DNA of 5,741 bases from Flavobacteriaceae bacterium (lineage in GTDB: Bacteria > Bacteroidota > Bacteroidia > Flavobacteriales > Flavobacteriaceae): NCBI GenBank assembly GCA_016763715.1, contig JAESTG010000185.1:1-5741 (forward strand). The letters run 5' to 3'. Under the pieces are notes generated by a model. The model was given only the letters and a program-made list of their open reading frames with translations. It searched no databases and had not been told where the DNA came from. Made by a program: the position numbers and the translations under genes. Position 1 is the first letter of the stretch. Every line of letters begins with the position of its first letter. Shown here piece after piece: positions 1-5,741 of this stretch.

Positions 1-1
1 A

Positions 2-997
2 CAGTTTCATGATATGCTTGGAAGTGGAGACACTTTAATACAGCGCACATTTTCGAGACTTCATAAAATGGTTCCTTCAGAAAATATTCAAATACTCACC
101 AATGAGCGGTATTTAGGATTGTGTTTAGAGCAGCTTCCTATGATTAGTGAAAGTCAAGTCATTTTAGAACCTGCCATGCGCAATACAGCACCTTGTATTT
201 TACTCGCTGCCTTAAAAATATATAAGGAAAACCCAGACGCAATGATGCTTGTGGCTCCAAGTGACCATTGGATTGAGGATGAAGCTGCTTTTCAACGTGA
301 CGTTGAAATTTGTTTTGAGACTTGTAAAAAGGAAGATGTTTTAGTGACTTTAGGAATTGAGCCCACATTTGCCAATACTGGTTATGGTTATATTGAAAGT
401 GATAAAACGGATACTTCGGTATTAAAAAATGTAAAACAGTTTAGGGAAAAACCCGATTACGAAACAGCTAAGGGGTTTTTGGCTGAAGGCAATTTTCTGT
501 GGAATGCAGGGATATTTTTGTGGAGTGTAAAAAGTATCATTGCAGCATTTAAACAATTAATGCCAGATATGTATTCGCTTTTTTCTGAAGGAGTTAGTGT
601 TTTAAATACTTCAGAAGAGAAGCCATTTATTGAAAATAACTACGCCAATGCCGAAAATATATCTATCGATTATGGAATTTTAGAAAAAGCAAAGAATGTT
701 TTTGTGAAAAAAGCTACTTTCGATTGGAATGATTTGGGTACATGGGGGGCTTTGCATGATAAATTAGATAAAGATGATGCTGGAAATGCAGTTGTTCGCG
801 CCTTGCCATATATGGAGAATGCTAGTGGTAATATGGTGTTTACTTCTTCGGAAAAATTAGTGGTGATAGACGGTATAGACGATTATATTATTGTCGATAA
901 AGAGAACGTACTCCTCATTTTTCCGAAGAAAAAAGAACAGGACATTAAGATATTATTGAAGACTATATCTGATAAATTTGGCCCAGATTATTCCTAG
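2..997 (+). CDS. manC: Mannose-1-phosphate guanylyltransferase, 5'-truncated by window edge
   Basis: Makes GDP-mannose from mannose-1-phosphate and GTP in the cytoplasm, feeding polysaccharide, O-antigen or glycoprotein glycan synthesis. The frame is open from the left edge, and the codons before the first ATG (position 14) read QFHD, the family's usual continuation, so that ATG is internal. Roughly 25-30 N-terminal residues are missing, including the expected GGxGxR nucleotide-binding loop. Numbering from the ATG at 14, visible family motifs are EPAMRNTAP (52-60), PSDH (82-85), ANTGYGYIE (120-128), FREKP (143-147), FLWNAGIFLW (161-170), SIDYGILEKA (217-226) and DWNDLGTWGAL (237-247). The protein ends soon after the left-handed beta-helix-like tail, so it is the monofunctional type of about 355-360 residues without a fused phosphomannose isomerase domain. 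It ends in TAG, 34 bp before the DUF389 gene on the same strand, so the two may be co-transcribed. The family call is secure; the physiological pathway is inference. Confidence 0.95.
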   Translation, partial: QFHDMLGSGDTLIQRTFSRLHKMVPSENIQILTNERYLGLCLEQLPMISESQVILEPAMRNTAPCILLAALKIYKENPDAMMLVAPSDHWIEDEAAFQRDVEICFETCKKEDVLVTLGIEPTFANTGYGYIESDKTDTSVLKNVKQFREKPDYETAKGFLAEGNFLWNAGIFLWSVKSIIAAFKQLMPDMYSLFSEGVSVLNTSEEKPFIENNYANAENISIDYGILEKAKNVFVKKATFDWNDLGTWGALHDKLDKDDAGNAVVRALPYMENASGNMVFTSSEKLVVIDGIDDYIIVDKENVLLIFPKKKEQDIKILLKTISDKFGPDYS

Positions 998-1031
998 TAT
1001 TAAAATATAAGTATTGTAAAACAGCATACAA

Positions 1032-2483
1032 ATGAGCACGATAGAAGAGGATGATAAGGAAATGGAACAGAACAAAGAAGCCATAAAGAAAGATGCGAAG
1101 GGGCTTTGGTTGAGTTTAAAGGCATTTTTTGTAGAGTTGTTAGACTTCCGTGCCGATACAGATCGTGATAGTACAATTGAGGCTATTAAAATGGACATTC
1201 CTTTTAAAGGAGCTACGGCATGGATTCTTATTTGTTCCATATTTGTGGCATCTGTAGGATTGAATGCAAATTCAACTGCAGTAGTGATTGGAGCGATGTT
1301 AATTTCTCCTTTAATGGGACCAATTTTGGGAATTGGTATGTCAATCGCCATTAATGATATTTTCACATTGAGGAAGTCGTTGGTCAATTTTGGTGTAATG
1401 GTCCTTTTAAGTGTGCTTACCGCTTTTCTTTTCTTTTTAGTGTTTCCATTACGAGAGGAATCTTCAGAGTTACTGGCGCGAACACAGCCCGATATTCGGG
1501 ATGTACTCATTGCATTTTTTGGTGGTTTAGCTTTGATTATTGCACGGACTAAAAAAGGGACTATTGCAAGTGTAATTTTTGGTGTTGCGATTGCTACCGC
1601 ATTAATGCCGCCTTTGTGTACCGTTGGTTATGGTTTGGCCGAGGCTGTTTTAGATAACTCCAAAGGTCTTGGATTTGCTTGGGGTGCGATTTATTTGTTT
1701 TTAATAAACACCATTTTTATTGCATTAGCTACGTTTTTAGTACTCAAATTACTCCGCTTTCCCATGCTTAAGTACGCCAATTCAAGGCGGCGTAAAAATA
1801 TTGCTCGTATCGCTTCATTTGCGGCCTTGCTTGTAATGATTCCTGCGGGGGTGACATTCTATAGAGTGCTTAAAGAAAGCACTTTTCAGAATTCAGCAAA
1901 ACGATTTATTGAGCAGGAATTGGAATCGCTTGATAATTCATCTTATATTAAAAAATATGCTTCGGCACAATTTAAGCCTGGTGATATTTCTACTATCGAG
2001 TTAACTACTTTTGGGACGGATCAAATTCCGAGGTCTACTATGGATTTGTTAAGAGGAAGGTTGCAGACTTATAGTGGTTTAAAGGATACGCAACTGTTAC
2101 TCAATCAAAGTAGAGCCGACAATAGTTTTGAGGACGAGGTTCGCTATATGGAGGAATTGCGTTCCAGAGACTCGGTAGATTTGTTGTCTAAGAACCAAAA
2201 AATTATCTTTTTGGAGCAGAAAGTGTCTAAATTAAGTAAGTTAGAGAAGGATCAAATACCTTTTAAAATGCTATGTGATGAGGCTCGTATTAATTATGAA
2301 AATCTCATAAGTTTGAGCTACTCTAAGACCTTAGTATCCAATTTTCAAAAGATCGACACCCTTAGTCTATTTACTACAAAATGGATAGATACGGTAGATT
2401 CAGCGATTATTGTAAAAGACCAAGCACGATTGTATAATTGGTTGAAGTATAAGCTGAATGTGGATACCTTACTTGTAAAGTAG
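1032..2483 (+). CDS. DUF389 domain-containing integral membrane protein with soluble C-terminal domain
   Basis: Complete 483-residue protein of unknown function. An acidic/basic cytoplasm-like N-terminus (1-58) is followed by about six or seven hydrophobic segments at roughly 60-78, 82-107, 117-138, 157-171, 177-200, 214-241 and 258-277. DUF389 hallmarks are the conserved segment starting GLNANSTAVVIGAM (76-89) and running through SPLMGPILG, and the second, FGVAIATALMPPLCTVGYG (183-201). Residues 278-483 are soluble, with a charged helical stretch (about 364-408) that looks coiled-coil prone. The preceding part (about 325-360) reads like a small alpha/beta module; that is a guess. ATG at 1032 is preceded by an A-rich sequence without a clear Shine-Dalgarno, usual in Bacteroidota; Met11 (position 1062) is an alternative start. 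It lies 34 bp downstream of manC and converges on the ABC operon with a 7-bp gap. The family assignment is confident. No substrate or reaction can be given, although the many small and polar residues in the membrane segments would fit a transporter or channel. Confidence 0.9.
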   Translation: MSTIEEDDKEMEQNKEAIKKDAKGLWLSLKAFFVELLDFRADTDRDSTIEAIKMDIPFKGATAWILICSIFVASVGLNANSTAVVIGAMLISPLMGPILGIGMSIAINDIFTLRKSLVNFGVMVLLSVLTAFLFFLVFPLREESSELLARTQPDIRDVLIAFFGGLALIIARTKKGTIASVIFGVAIATALMPPLCTVGYGLAEAVLDNSKGLGFAWGAIYLFLINTIFIALATFLVLKLLRFPMLKYANSRRRKNIARIASFAALLVMIPAGVTFYRVLKESTFQNSAKRFIEQELESLDNSSYIKKYASAQFKPGDISTIELTTFGTDQIPRSTMDLLRGRLQTYSGLKDTQLLLNQSRADNSFEDEVRYMEELRSRDSVDLLSKNQKIIFLEQKVSKLSKLEKDQIPFKMLCDEARINYENLISLSYSKTLVSNFQKIDTLSLFTTKWIDTVDSAIIVKDQARLYNWLKYKLNVDTLLVK

Positions 2484-2490
2484 AAGCTCA

Positions 2491-3255
2491 CTATTGTTCT
2501 TTTAGCTGAATTTCTCTAATTTTTTTGAATAAATCGGTAGAGTATACAAAGTCGGTTAAGTTTTTATTATCCGTCTTAAATATTTCAGTATTGTCACCTT
2601 GCCATTCTAGCATTCCCTTTTGAAGAAAGACTATTTTTTCGCCAATTTCCATGACCGAGTTCATATCATGTGTATTAATCACGGTAGTAATATTGTACTC
2701 TCTGGTGATTTCTTGAATGAGATTATCTATTAGCATCGCTGTGCCTGGATCTAACCCTGAATTGGGTTCGTCACAAAATAGGTATTTTGGATTGTTCACA
2801 ATGGCCCGAGCAATGGCAACTCGTTTTTGCATTCCACCTGATATTTCGGAAGGCATTTTGTGATTGACACCTTCTAAGTTTACACGAGCCAATACTTCAT
2901 TTACTCGGGCAAGCATTTGAGGTTTTTTGTCTTTGGTAAACATACGCAAAGGGAACATTACGTTTTCTTCTATGTTCAATGAATCGAAGAGAGCACTCCC
3001 TTGAAACACCATTCCCATATCTTTTCGTAAATCACGCTTTTGGTCGTCATCCATGTCTTGGATGGCAGTATCTTGAAAATAAATTCGACCAGCTTCGGGT
3101 TCGAAGAGACCCAAGAGGCATTTAAGGAAAACTGTTTTTCCACTTCCGCTCTGACCAATAATTAAGTTCGTTTTTCCCTGGTCAAAGACTGTGGATATCC
3201 CTTTCAGAATATGATCTTCTCCAAAACTTTTATGTATTTCTTCTACTCGAATCAT
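2491..3255 (-). CDS. MlaF-like ABC transporter ATP-binding protein
   Basis: Cytoplasmic ATPase of an MCE/Mla-type lipid transporter, expected to pair as a dimer with the adjacent MlaE-like permease and drive phospholipid or other lipid movement between inner and outer membranes. At 254 residues it is a single complete nucleotide-binding domain: Walker A GQSGSGKT (34-41), Q-loop Gln85 within VFQGSALFDSLNIEENV (83-99), ABC signature SGGMQ (139-143), Walker B YLFCDEP (158-164) with Asp162 and Glu163, D-loop SGLDP (166-170) and switch His196. The ALFDSL sequence after the Q-loop and the signature with Met-Gln are typical of MlaF rather than of amino-acid or LolD-type ATPases. The ATG at 3255 overlaps the permease stop by one base (TAATG), implying translational coupling. 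No MlaD, MlaC or MlaB gene follows; the next gene is DUF389 on the opposite strand. The symbol is left blank because the substrate is unproven. Confidence 0.93.
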   Translation of the reverse strand: MIRVEEIHKSFGEDHILKGISTVFDQGKTNLIIGQSGSGKTVFLKCLLGLFEPEAGRIYFQDTAIQDMDDDQKRDLRKDMGMVFQGSALFDSLNIEENVMFPLRMFTKDKKPQMLARVNEVLARVNLEGVNHKMPSEISGGMQKRVAIARAIVNNPKYLFCDEPNSGLDPGTAMLIDNLIQEITREYNITTVINTHDMNSVMEIGEKIVFLQKGMLEWQGDNTEIFKTDNKNLTDFVYSTDLFKKIREIQLKEQ

Positions 3256-3992
3256 TAGCTAAGTAATAATGAAGTGATTATAAAATTGGTTAAAATTATA
3301 AGCACACTGGTCCAAACAAAGGAGTTTGTACTTGCTTTTCCTACTTCTAACGCACCTCCTTTCATATAAAACCCTTGCCACGATGGTACCGTCGCTAAAA
3401 TAAAGGCAAATACAGATGTTTTTATAAAAGCATAGATTAGATGAAAAGCAATAAAGTCCTCTTGTAACCCCCTAATAAAAGCCTCTGAAGAACTAAAGCC
3501 GCCGTATACTGCTGCAACCCAGCCTCCAAATATTCCTAAAAACATGGCAATGGCAATAACGAAAGGATAGAAAAGTAGGGCAATGATTTTTGGGAATACC
3601 AAATAGTTAAGGGAATTAATCCCCATTACTTCTAAGGCGTCAATTTGTTCTGTTACGCGCATCGACCCAATACTTGAGGTGATAAAAGACCCCATTTTTC
3701 CTGCCATAATGATGGAGATAAAAGTAGGAGCAAATTCAAGAATAACAGATTGACGAGTCGCAAAACCAATTAAATATGACGGGATAAGAGGGCTGTTTAT
3801 GTTTAATGCAGTCTGTATAGCAACAACACCACCTACGAAGAACGAAATGAAGGCGACTATTCCAAGCGAATTAATCACCAATTCGTCCACCTCTTTATAA
3901 ATTAGTTCCTTAATGACGGAACCCTTAGTGGGGCGGCTAAAAACGGTACGCAACATCAAAAAATAGGAGCCGATATCCTGAAGGTACTTCAT
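3255..3992 (-). CDS. MlaE-like ABC transporter permease (MCE-associated)
   Basis: Inner-membrane permease of the MlaE/YrbE family, 245 residues, close to the usual length (about 245-265). An amphipathic N-terminal region (1-35) is followed by about five hydrophobic segments near 40-62, 75-98, 132-160, 183-203 and 224-243. The central conserved block, about residues 88-134, includes APTFISIIMAGKMGSF (88-103), SIGSMRVTEQIDALEVMG (107-124) and LVFPK (131-135). That MRVTEQIDALEVMG block is diagnostic of MlaE permeases and marks the cytoplasmic coupling region that contacts the ATPase. It is the first gene of a two-gene minus-strand operon with the MlaF-like ATPase, joined by a TAATG stop/start overlap. 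ATG at 3992 has no Shine-Dalgarno but has a TAnnTTTG -7 element 25 bp upstream. In proteobacteria the partners are MlaD, MlaB and MlaC; none is encoded here, so the MCE subunit must be elsewhere or outside the window. Confidence 0.93.
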   Translation of the reverse strand: MKYLQDIGSYFLMLRTVFSRPTKGSVIKELIYKEVDELVINSLGIVAFISFFVGGVVAIQTALNINSPLIPSYLIGFATRQSVILEFAPTFISIIMAGKMGSFITSSIGSMRVTEQIDALEVMGINSLNYLVFPKIIALLFYPFVIAIAMFLGIFGGWVAAVYGGFSSSEAFIRGLQEDFIAFHLIYAFIKTSVFAFILATVPSWQGFYMKGGALEVGKASTNSFVWTSVLIILTNFIITSLLLS

Positions 3993-4017
3993 AGGGTTAT
4001 TTATAAGGCTAAAGTAA

Positions 4018-4025
4018 CAAAATTA
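4018..4025 (-). promoter_or_regulatory. Candidate Bacteroidota -7 promoter element (TAATTTTG)
   Basis: On the minus strand the octamer TAATTTTG is an exact match to the Bacteroidota sigma-ABfr -7 consensus TAnnTTTG. It ends 25 bp before the ATG of the MlaE-like gene, giving a short leader of about 18 nt if transcription starts about 7 nt downstream. No good TTG -33 element sits at the expected 19-21 bp upstream (only a T-rich stretch), so this rests on one element plus position. It lies in the 70-bp gap after the alkaline phosphatase gene and would let the ABC operon be transcribed independently. Confidence 0.45.
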
Positions 4026-4062
4026 ACCGACTGTTTTTTCGGAATAAAAGTAAAACCTATCT

Positions 4063-5142
4063 TTATTTTGAAAGTAATTCCATCATTTTATGATAGATTT
4101 CCGTGTTCTCATAAATCCCACTGAAAAGTTCAGCACCAGGGCCTTTTGCAAAAACAGGAACCATAGTAGCCGAATGTCCTTTGGTAGAAAAGGTGGGCTT
4201 AATTTTGTTGTAGTCGCCATTATCTGCTGATAGGGTGAACCCTCCTGTTTCATGATCTGCTGTGACAATAATTAGAGTTTCACCATTGGTTTCAGCAAAT
4301 TTAAGAGCCACTCCAAGAGCGTCATCAAAATCGATGAGCTCACTAATAAGATAATCACTTTCATTGCTATGACCACCCCAATCCACTTGAGACCCTTCCA
4401 CCATTAGAAAAAAGCCATTTTTGTTTTGCGATAATTGATTTATGGCTAACTGAGTGGCATTAGTAAGAAAATCACCACGACCATCTAACATTTTAGGCAT
4501 GGCATCTTCTGCCAATAGGAAGCCTTGTTTGTTAGCATTCATCGTTTTTAGAGATGTGGTGTCTATCACAAAGCCATTGTTTTTTAGGATGGATAATAAG
4601 TCTTGTTTATCCTCTCGTTTATTAAAAAACTTTAGGCCTCCACCAGCAAAAAAGTCAATTTGAGAATTGACTAGATATTCCGCAATTTTTTCATACGATC
4701 TTCTTGATTCAGTATGGGCGTAAAATGCTGCAGGTGTCGCATGCGTAATGGATGAAGTGGCAATAACTCCAGTACTCATTCCATTTTCTGAAATTTGCTC
4801 AACAATGGTTGGTACAAACATGGTATCTGCACCAACTCCAATGGCACCGTTGTAGGTTTTTATCCCACTCGCAAAGGCTGTAGCTCCCGCTGCCGAATCG
4901 GTAATCAAGTTATCTGATGCAGATGTTTTGATTAACCCTATAAAAGGAAAAGCCTCGTAATTGGATGGTTTGTCGTTGAAAAAAAGACTGGAAGAAATTT
5001 GACTTAACCCAGTGCCATCGGCAATGAGTAGGATGATGTTTTTTGGTTTTTTTACGGAATTAGCGGTTGCTACATTCAATTTGTTTGTCTCGCACCCCAT
5101 TAGAAGCAAGCAAAATAGGCAGAGTAAGATGGACAATCTCAT
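4063..5142 (-). CDS. PhoA-family alkaline phosphatase, predicted lipoprotein
   Basis: Hydrolyses phosphate monoesters outside the cytoplasm, probably for phosphate scavenging. The N-terminus is a lipoprotein signal: Arg2, a hydrophobic core (3-15) and lipobox LMGC with acceptor Cys17. All active-site elements are visible: metal ligand Asp42 (ADGTG), nucleophile Ser83 in TDSAAGATA (81-89), His134 and Thr136 in THATPAA, phosphate-binding Arg147 (ESRRSY), Glu249, Asp254 and His258 in VEGSQVDWGGHSN, Asp296-His297 in TADHETGG, and His323 in KGHSA. By motif alignment His134 and Trp255 replace E. coli PhoA Asp153 and Lys328, the pair also found in Vibrio-type and related alkaline phosphatases. At 359 residues it is shorter than E. 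coli PhoA (about 450-470), apparently lacking large insert loops. The start ATG gives a clean signal peptide; no Shine-Dalgarno is seen. It lies 68 bp after the glycosyltransferase and 70 bp before the ABC operon on the same strand. No Pho-box-like repeat was recognised upstream. Confidence 0.94.
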   Translation of the reverse strand: MRLSILLCLFCLLLMGCETNKLNVATANSVKKPKNIILLIADGTGLSQISSSLFFNDKPSNYEAFPFIGLIKTSASDNLITDSAAGATAFASGIKTYNGAIGVGADTMFVPTIVEQISENGMSTGVIATSSITHATPAAFYAHTESRRSYEKIAEYLVNSQIDFFAGGGLKFFNKREDKQDLLSILKNNGFVIDTTSLKTMNANKQGFLLAEDAMPKMLDGRGDFLTNATQLAINQLSQNKNGFFLMVEGSQVDWGGHSNESDYLISELIDFDDALGVALKFAETNGETLIIVTADHETGGFTLSADNGDYNKIKPTFSTKGHSATMVPVFAKGPGAELFSGIYENTEIYHKMMELLSK

Positions 5143-5171
5143 AGTTAGAATTTAATAATGGTAAAAATAAG

Positions 5172-5211
5172 AAGAATGAGAATGGTACCATCTTAACAAA
5201 TAGTTATTCTT
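5172..5211. repeat. Imperfect inverted repeat with central ATGGTACCAT palindrome
   Basis: In the 68-bp gap between the glycosyltransferase stop and the phosphatase start, AAGAAT (5172-5177) is mirrored by ATTCTT (5206-5211), and a perfect 10-bp palindrome ATGGTACCAT occupies 5182-5191 inside it. On the minus strand the outer repeat is followed by a T-rich run (5162-5171), so it could act as a weak transcription terminator for the glycosyltransferase or as an operator for the phosphatase. The stem is short and AT-rich, and chance is a real alternative. Confidence 0.3.
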
Positions 5212-5732
5212 TAGAAAAACTTGCTTTTTATATTTTTCCAACGGAGTTTTCGTATAAACTTCCCTTCGTCTTTAGATACGATGTATTCATTATTCTTGCT
5301 GAAGTAACCTCTCATGGCATTCCAAAAATAGTTGAAACTTCTTTTTTTCCCTGCCAATTTTAAAGATGCGATAACCGTAAGCCAAAATCCGTAGCGCATT
5401 TTTTTGAATGCCTGTCCTTGCTTCAATTTGGAAGTTCCATGGTAATTGGCTCCTGTCGGTTTTAGGTGTTTTACGTGCAATATTTCATTCGTCTCAACTT
5501 CCCATCCATGATATTTTGCTAAAAGTTCATCTACAGTATCCCAACCCATGGTACGTTTTATCCCTCCAATTTGATTAAAGCATTCTTTTCGATATGCTTT
5601 TAAAGCTCCTCGGATATGATCTTTATTGGTTAGGTTTTCGAGTATCCACAGTATTTGTCGCGCCCAGAACGGCGGTAATATGGGGAGAAAGCACCATGGC
5701 CCAACTGTGCCACGGGCCGGAAGGGGCGGCAA
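5211..5732 (-). CDS. Family 2 glycosyltransferase, C-terminal part; 5' end replaced by anomalous sequence
   Basis: C-terminal half of a GT2-like (GT-A fold) glycosyltransferase, expected to transfer a sugar from a nucleotide donor to a cell-envelope glycan or lipid. Recognisable family sequence begins at about Trp29 (codon 5646-5648): WILENLTNKDHIRGALKAY, then MGWDTVDELLAKYHGWEV (62-79), probably carrying the acidic catalytic-base region, then HVKHLKPTGANY (86-97). A basic tail with a hydrophobic patch (about 114-126) ends at TAA (5211-5213). The first 28 residues of the open frame (Pro- and Trp-rich, from a TTG codon at 5732) do not look like the family, which should show the end of the nucleotide-binding domain with a DxD motif. 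They coincide with a GC-rich block. An in-frame TGA occupies 5739-5741, so the frame does not continue off the edge. The true protein should be about 300 or more residues. Treat the gene as partial, disrupted or misassembled at its 5' side; the TTG is not a credible start. Confidence 0.75.
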   Translation of the reverse strand: MPPLPARGTVGPWCFLPILPPFWARQILWILENLTNKDHIRGALKAYRKECFNQIGGIKRTMGWDTVDELLAKYHGWEVETNEILHVKHLKPTGANYHGTSKLKQGQAFKKMRYGFWLTVIASLKLAGKKRSFNYFWNAMRGYFSKNNEYIVSKDEGKFIRKLRWKNIKSKFF

Positions 5733-5741
5733 TAATTTTCA
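5649..5741. other. GC-rich anomalous segment at right edge (probable chimeric or insertion junction)
   Basis: GC is about 57% over 5651-5741 and 47 of 70 bases (67%) in 5661-5730, against about 35% in 5581-5640. The glycosyltransferase frame loses family resemblance at the same place. Other frames across the segment are also open: on the plus strand, the frame starting at 5642 reads a plausible peptide including VFVAPRTAVIWGESTM and HGPEGAAIIF, and one minus-strand frame reads KIIAAPSGPWHSW onward. I recognise neither. The segment could be foreign DNA joined by assembly or cloning, or the edge of an inserted element; no terminal inverted repeat or target duplication can be judged with only one side visible. 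Confidence 0.6.

Noticed and set aside
159..368. 69-codon minus-strand frame inside manC
   Set aside because: It is antisense to the conserved EPAMRNTAP and PSDH motif region of the guanylyltransferase.
998..1031. Promoter or terminator in the manC-DUF389 gap
   Set aside because: The 34 bp are AT-rich, with no TAnnTTTG match and no hairpin; co-transcription is the simpler reading.
953..1510. 185-codon open frame on the minus strand
   Set aside because: It lies antisense to the manC end and the DUF389 membrane core. The Ser/Ile-rich composition is what the reverse complement of hydrophobic codons gives, and the DUF389 frame has clear family motifs.
2976..3158. 60-codon minus-strand frame inside the MlaF-like gene
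   Set aside because: It is out of frame with the ATPase, which has all ABC motifs across this region; a shadow frame.
4027..4042. Possible hairpin CCGA...TCGG as terminator after the phosphatase gene
   Set aside because: The stem is only 4 bp with an 8-nt loop. It lies close to the candidate promoter of the next gene and is too weak to call.
4083..4268. 61-codon minus-strand frame inside the phosphatase gene
   Set aside because: It is out of frame with the phosphatase C-terminus, which carries metal ligands Asp296, His297 and His323 in the overlapping region.
4454..4663. 69-codon open frame on the plus strand
   Set aside because: It lies antisense inside the alkaline phosphatase gene and shows no recognisable motif.
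5162..5169. TATTTTTA on the minus strand as a -7 element for the phosphatase gene
   Set aside because: It mismatches TAnnTTTG at the G, and the nearest upstream TTTG (5197-5200) is 27 bp away, longer than the usual spacing.

Overview
The window looks like chromosomal DNA of a member of Bacteroidota, most likely a marine-type Flavobacteriaceae. The evidence is low GC (about 35-40% by eye), weak or absent Shine-Dalgarno sequences, a TAnnTTTG-type -7 promoter element ahead of the mlaE-like gene, and proteins that read like flavobacterial versions of their families. Both ends cut through genes, so this could be a complete short contig or a slice of a larger one.

Left part, plus strand: the 3' nine-tenths of a mannose-1-phosphate guanylyltransferase gene (GDP-mannose supply; its N-terminus with the nucleotide-binding loop lies off the left edge). 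After 34 bp comes a complete DUF389 membrane protein with a large soluble C-terminal region. Middle, minus strand: the tail-to-tail gap after DUF389 is only 7 bp. It is followed by a two-gene ABC operon, an MlaE-like permease and an MlaF-like ATPase whose stop and start codons overlap as TAATG. This pair probably forms the inner-membrane core of an MCE/Mla-type lipid transporter; the substrate-binding MCE subunit is not here. Right part, minus strand: a PhoA-family alkaline phosphatase predicted to be a lipoprotein, then the C-terminal half of a family 2 glycosyltransferase.

The functions fit general envelope biology: sugar-nucleotide supply, glycosyl transfer, lipid transport and phosphate scavenging. 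Apart from the mlaE-mlaF pair, nothing shows that they form one system. I found no tRNA, rRNA, CRISPR array, insertion sequence or toxin/defence module.

The most anomalous stretch is the last ~90 bases. GC rises abruptly from about 35% to about 57% (67% in 5661-5730), and the glycosyltransferase reading frame stops resembling its family at the same place. I favour a chimeric assembly or clone end, or a recombination/insertion junction, over native coding sequence. I do not see convincing evidence for a previously undescribed biological system here; the DUF389 protein is the least understood intact gene.
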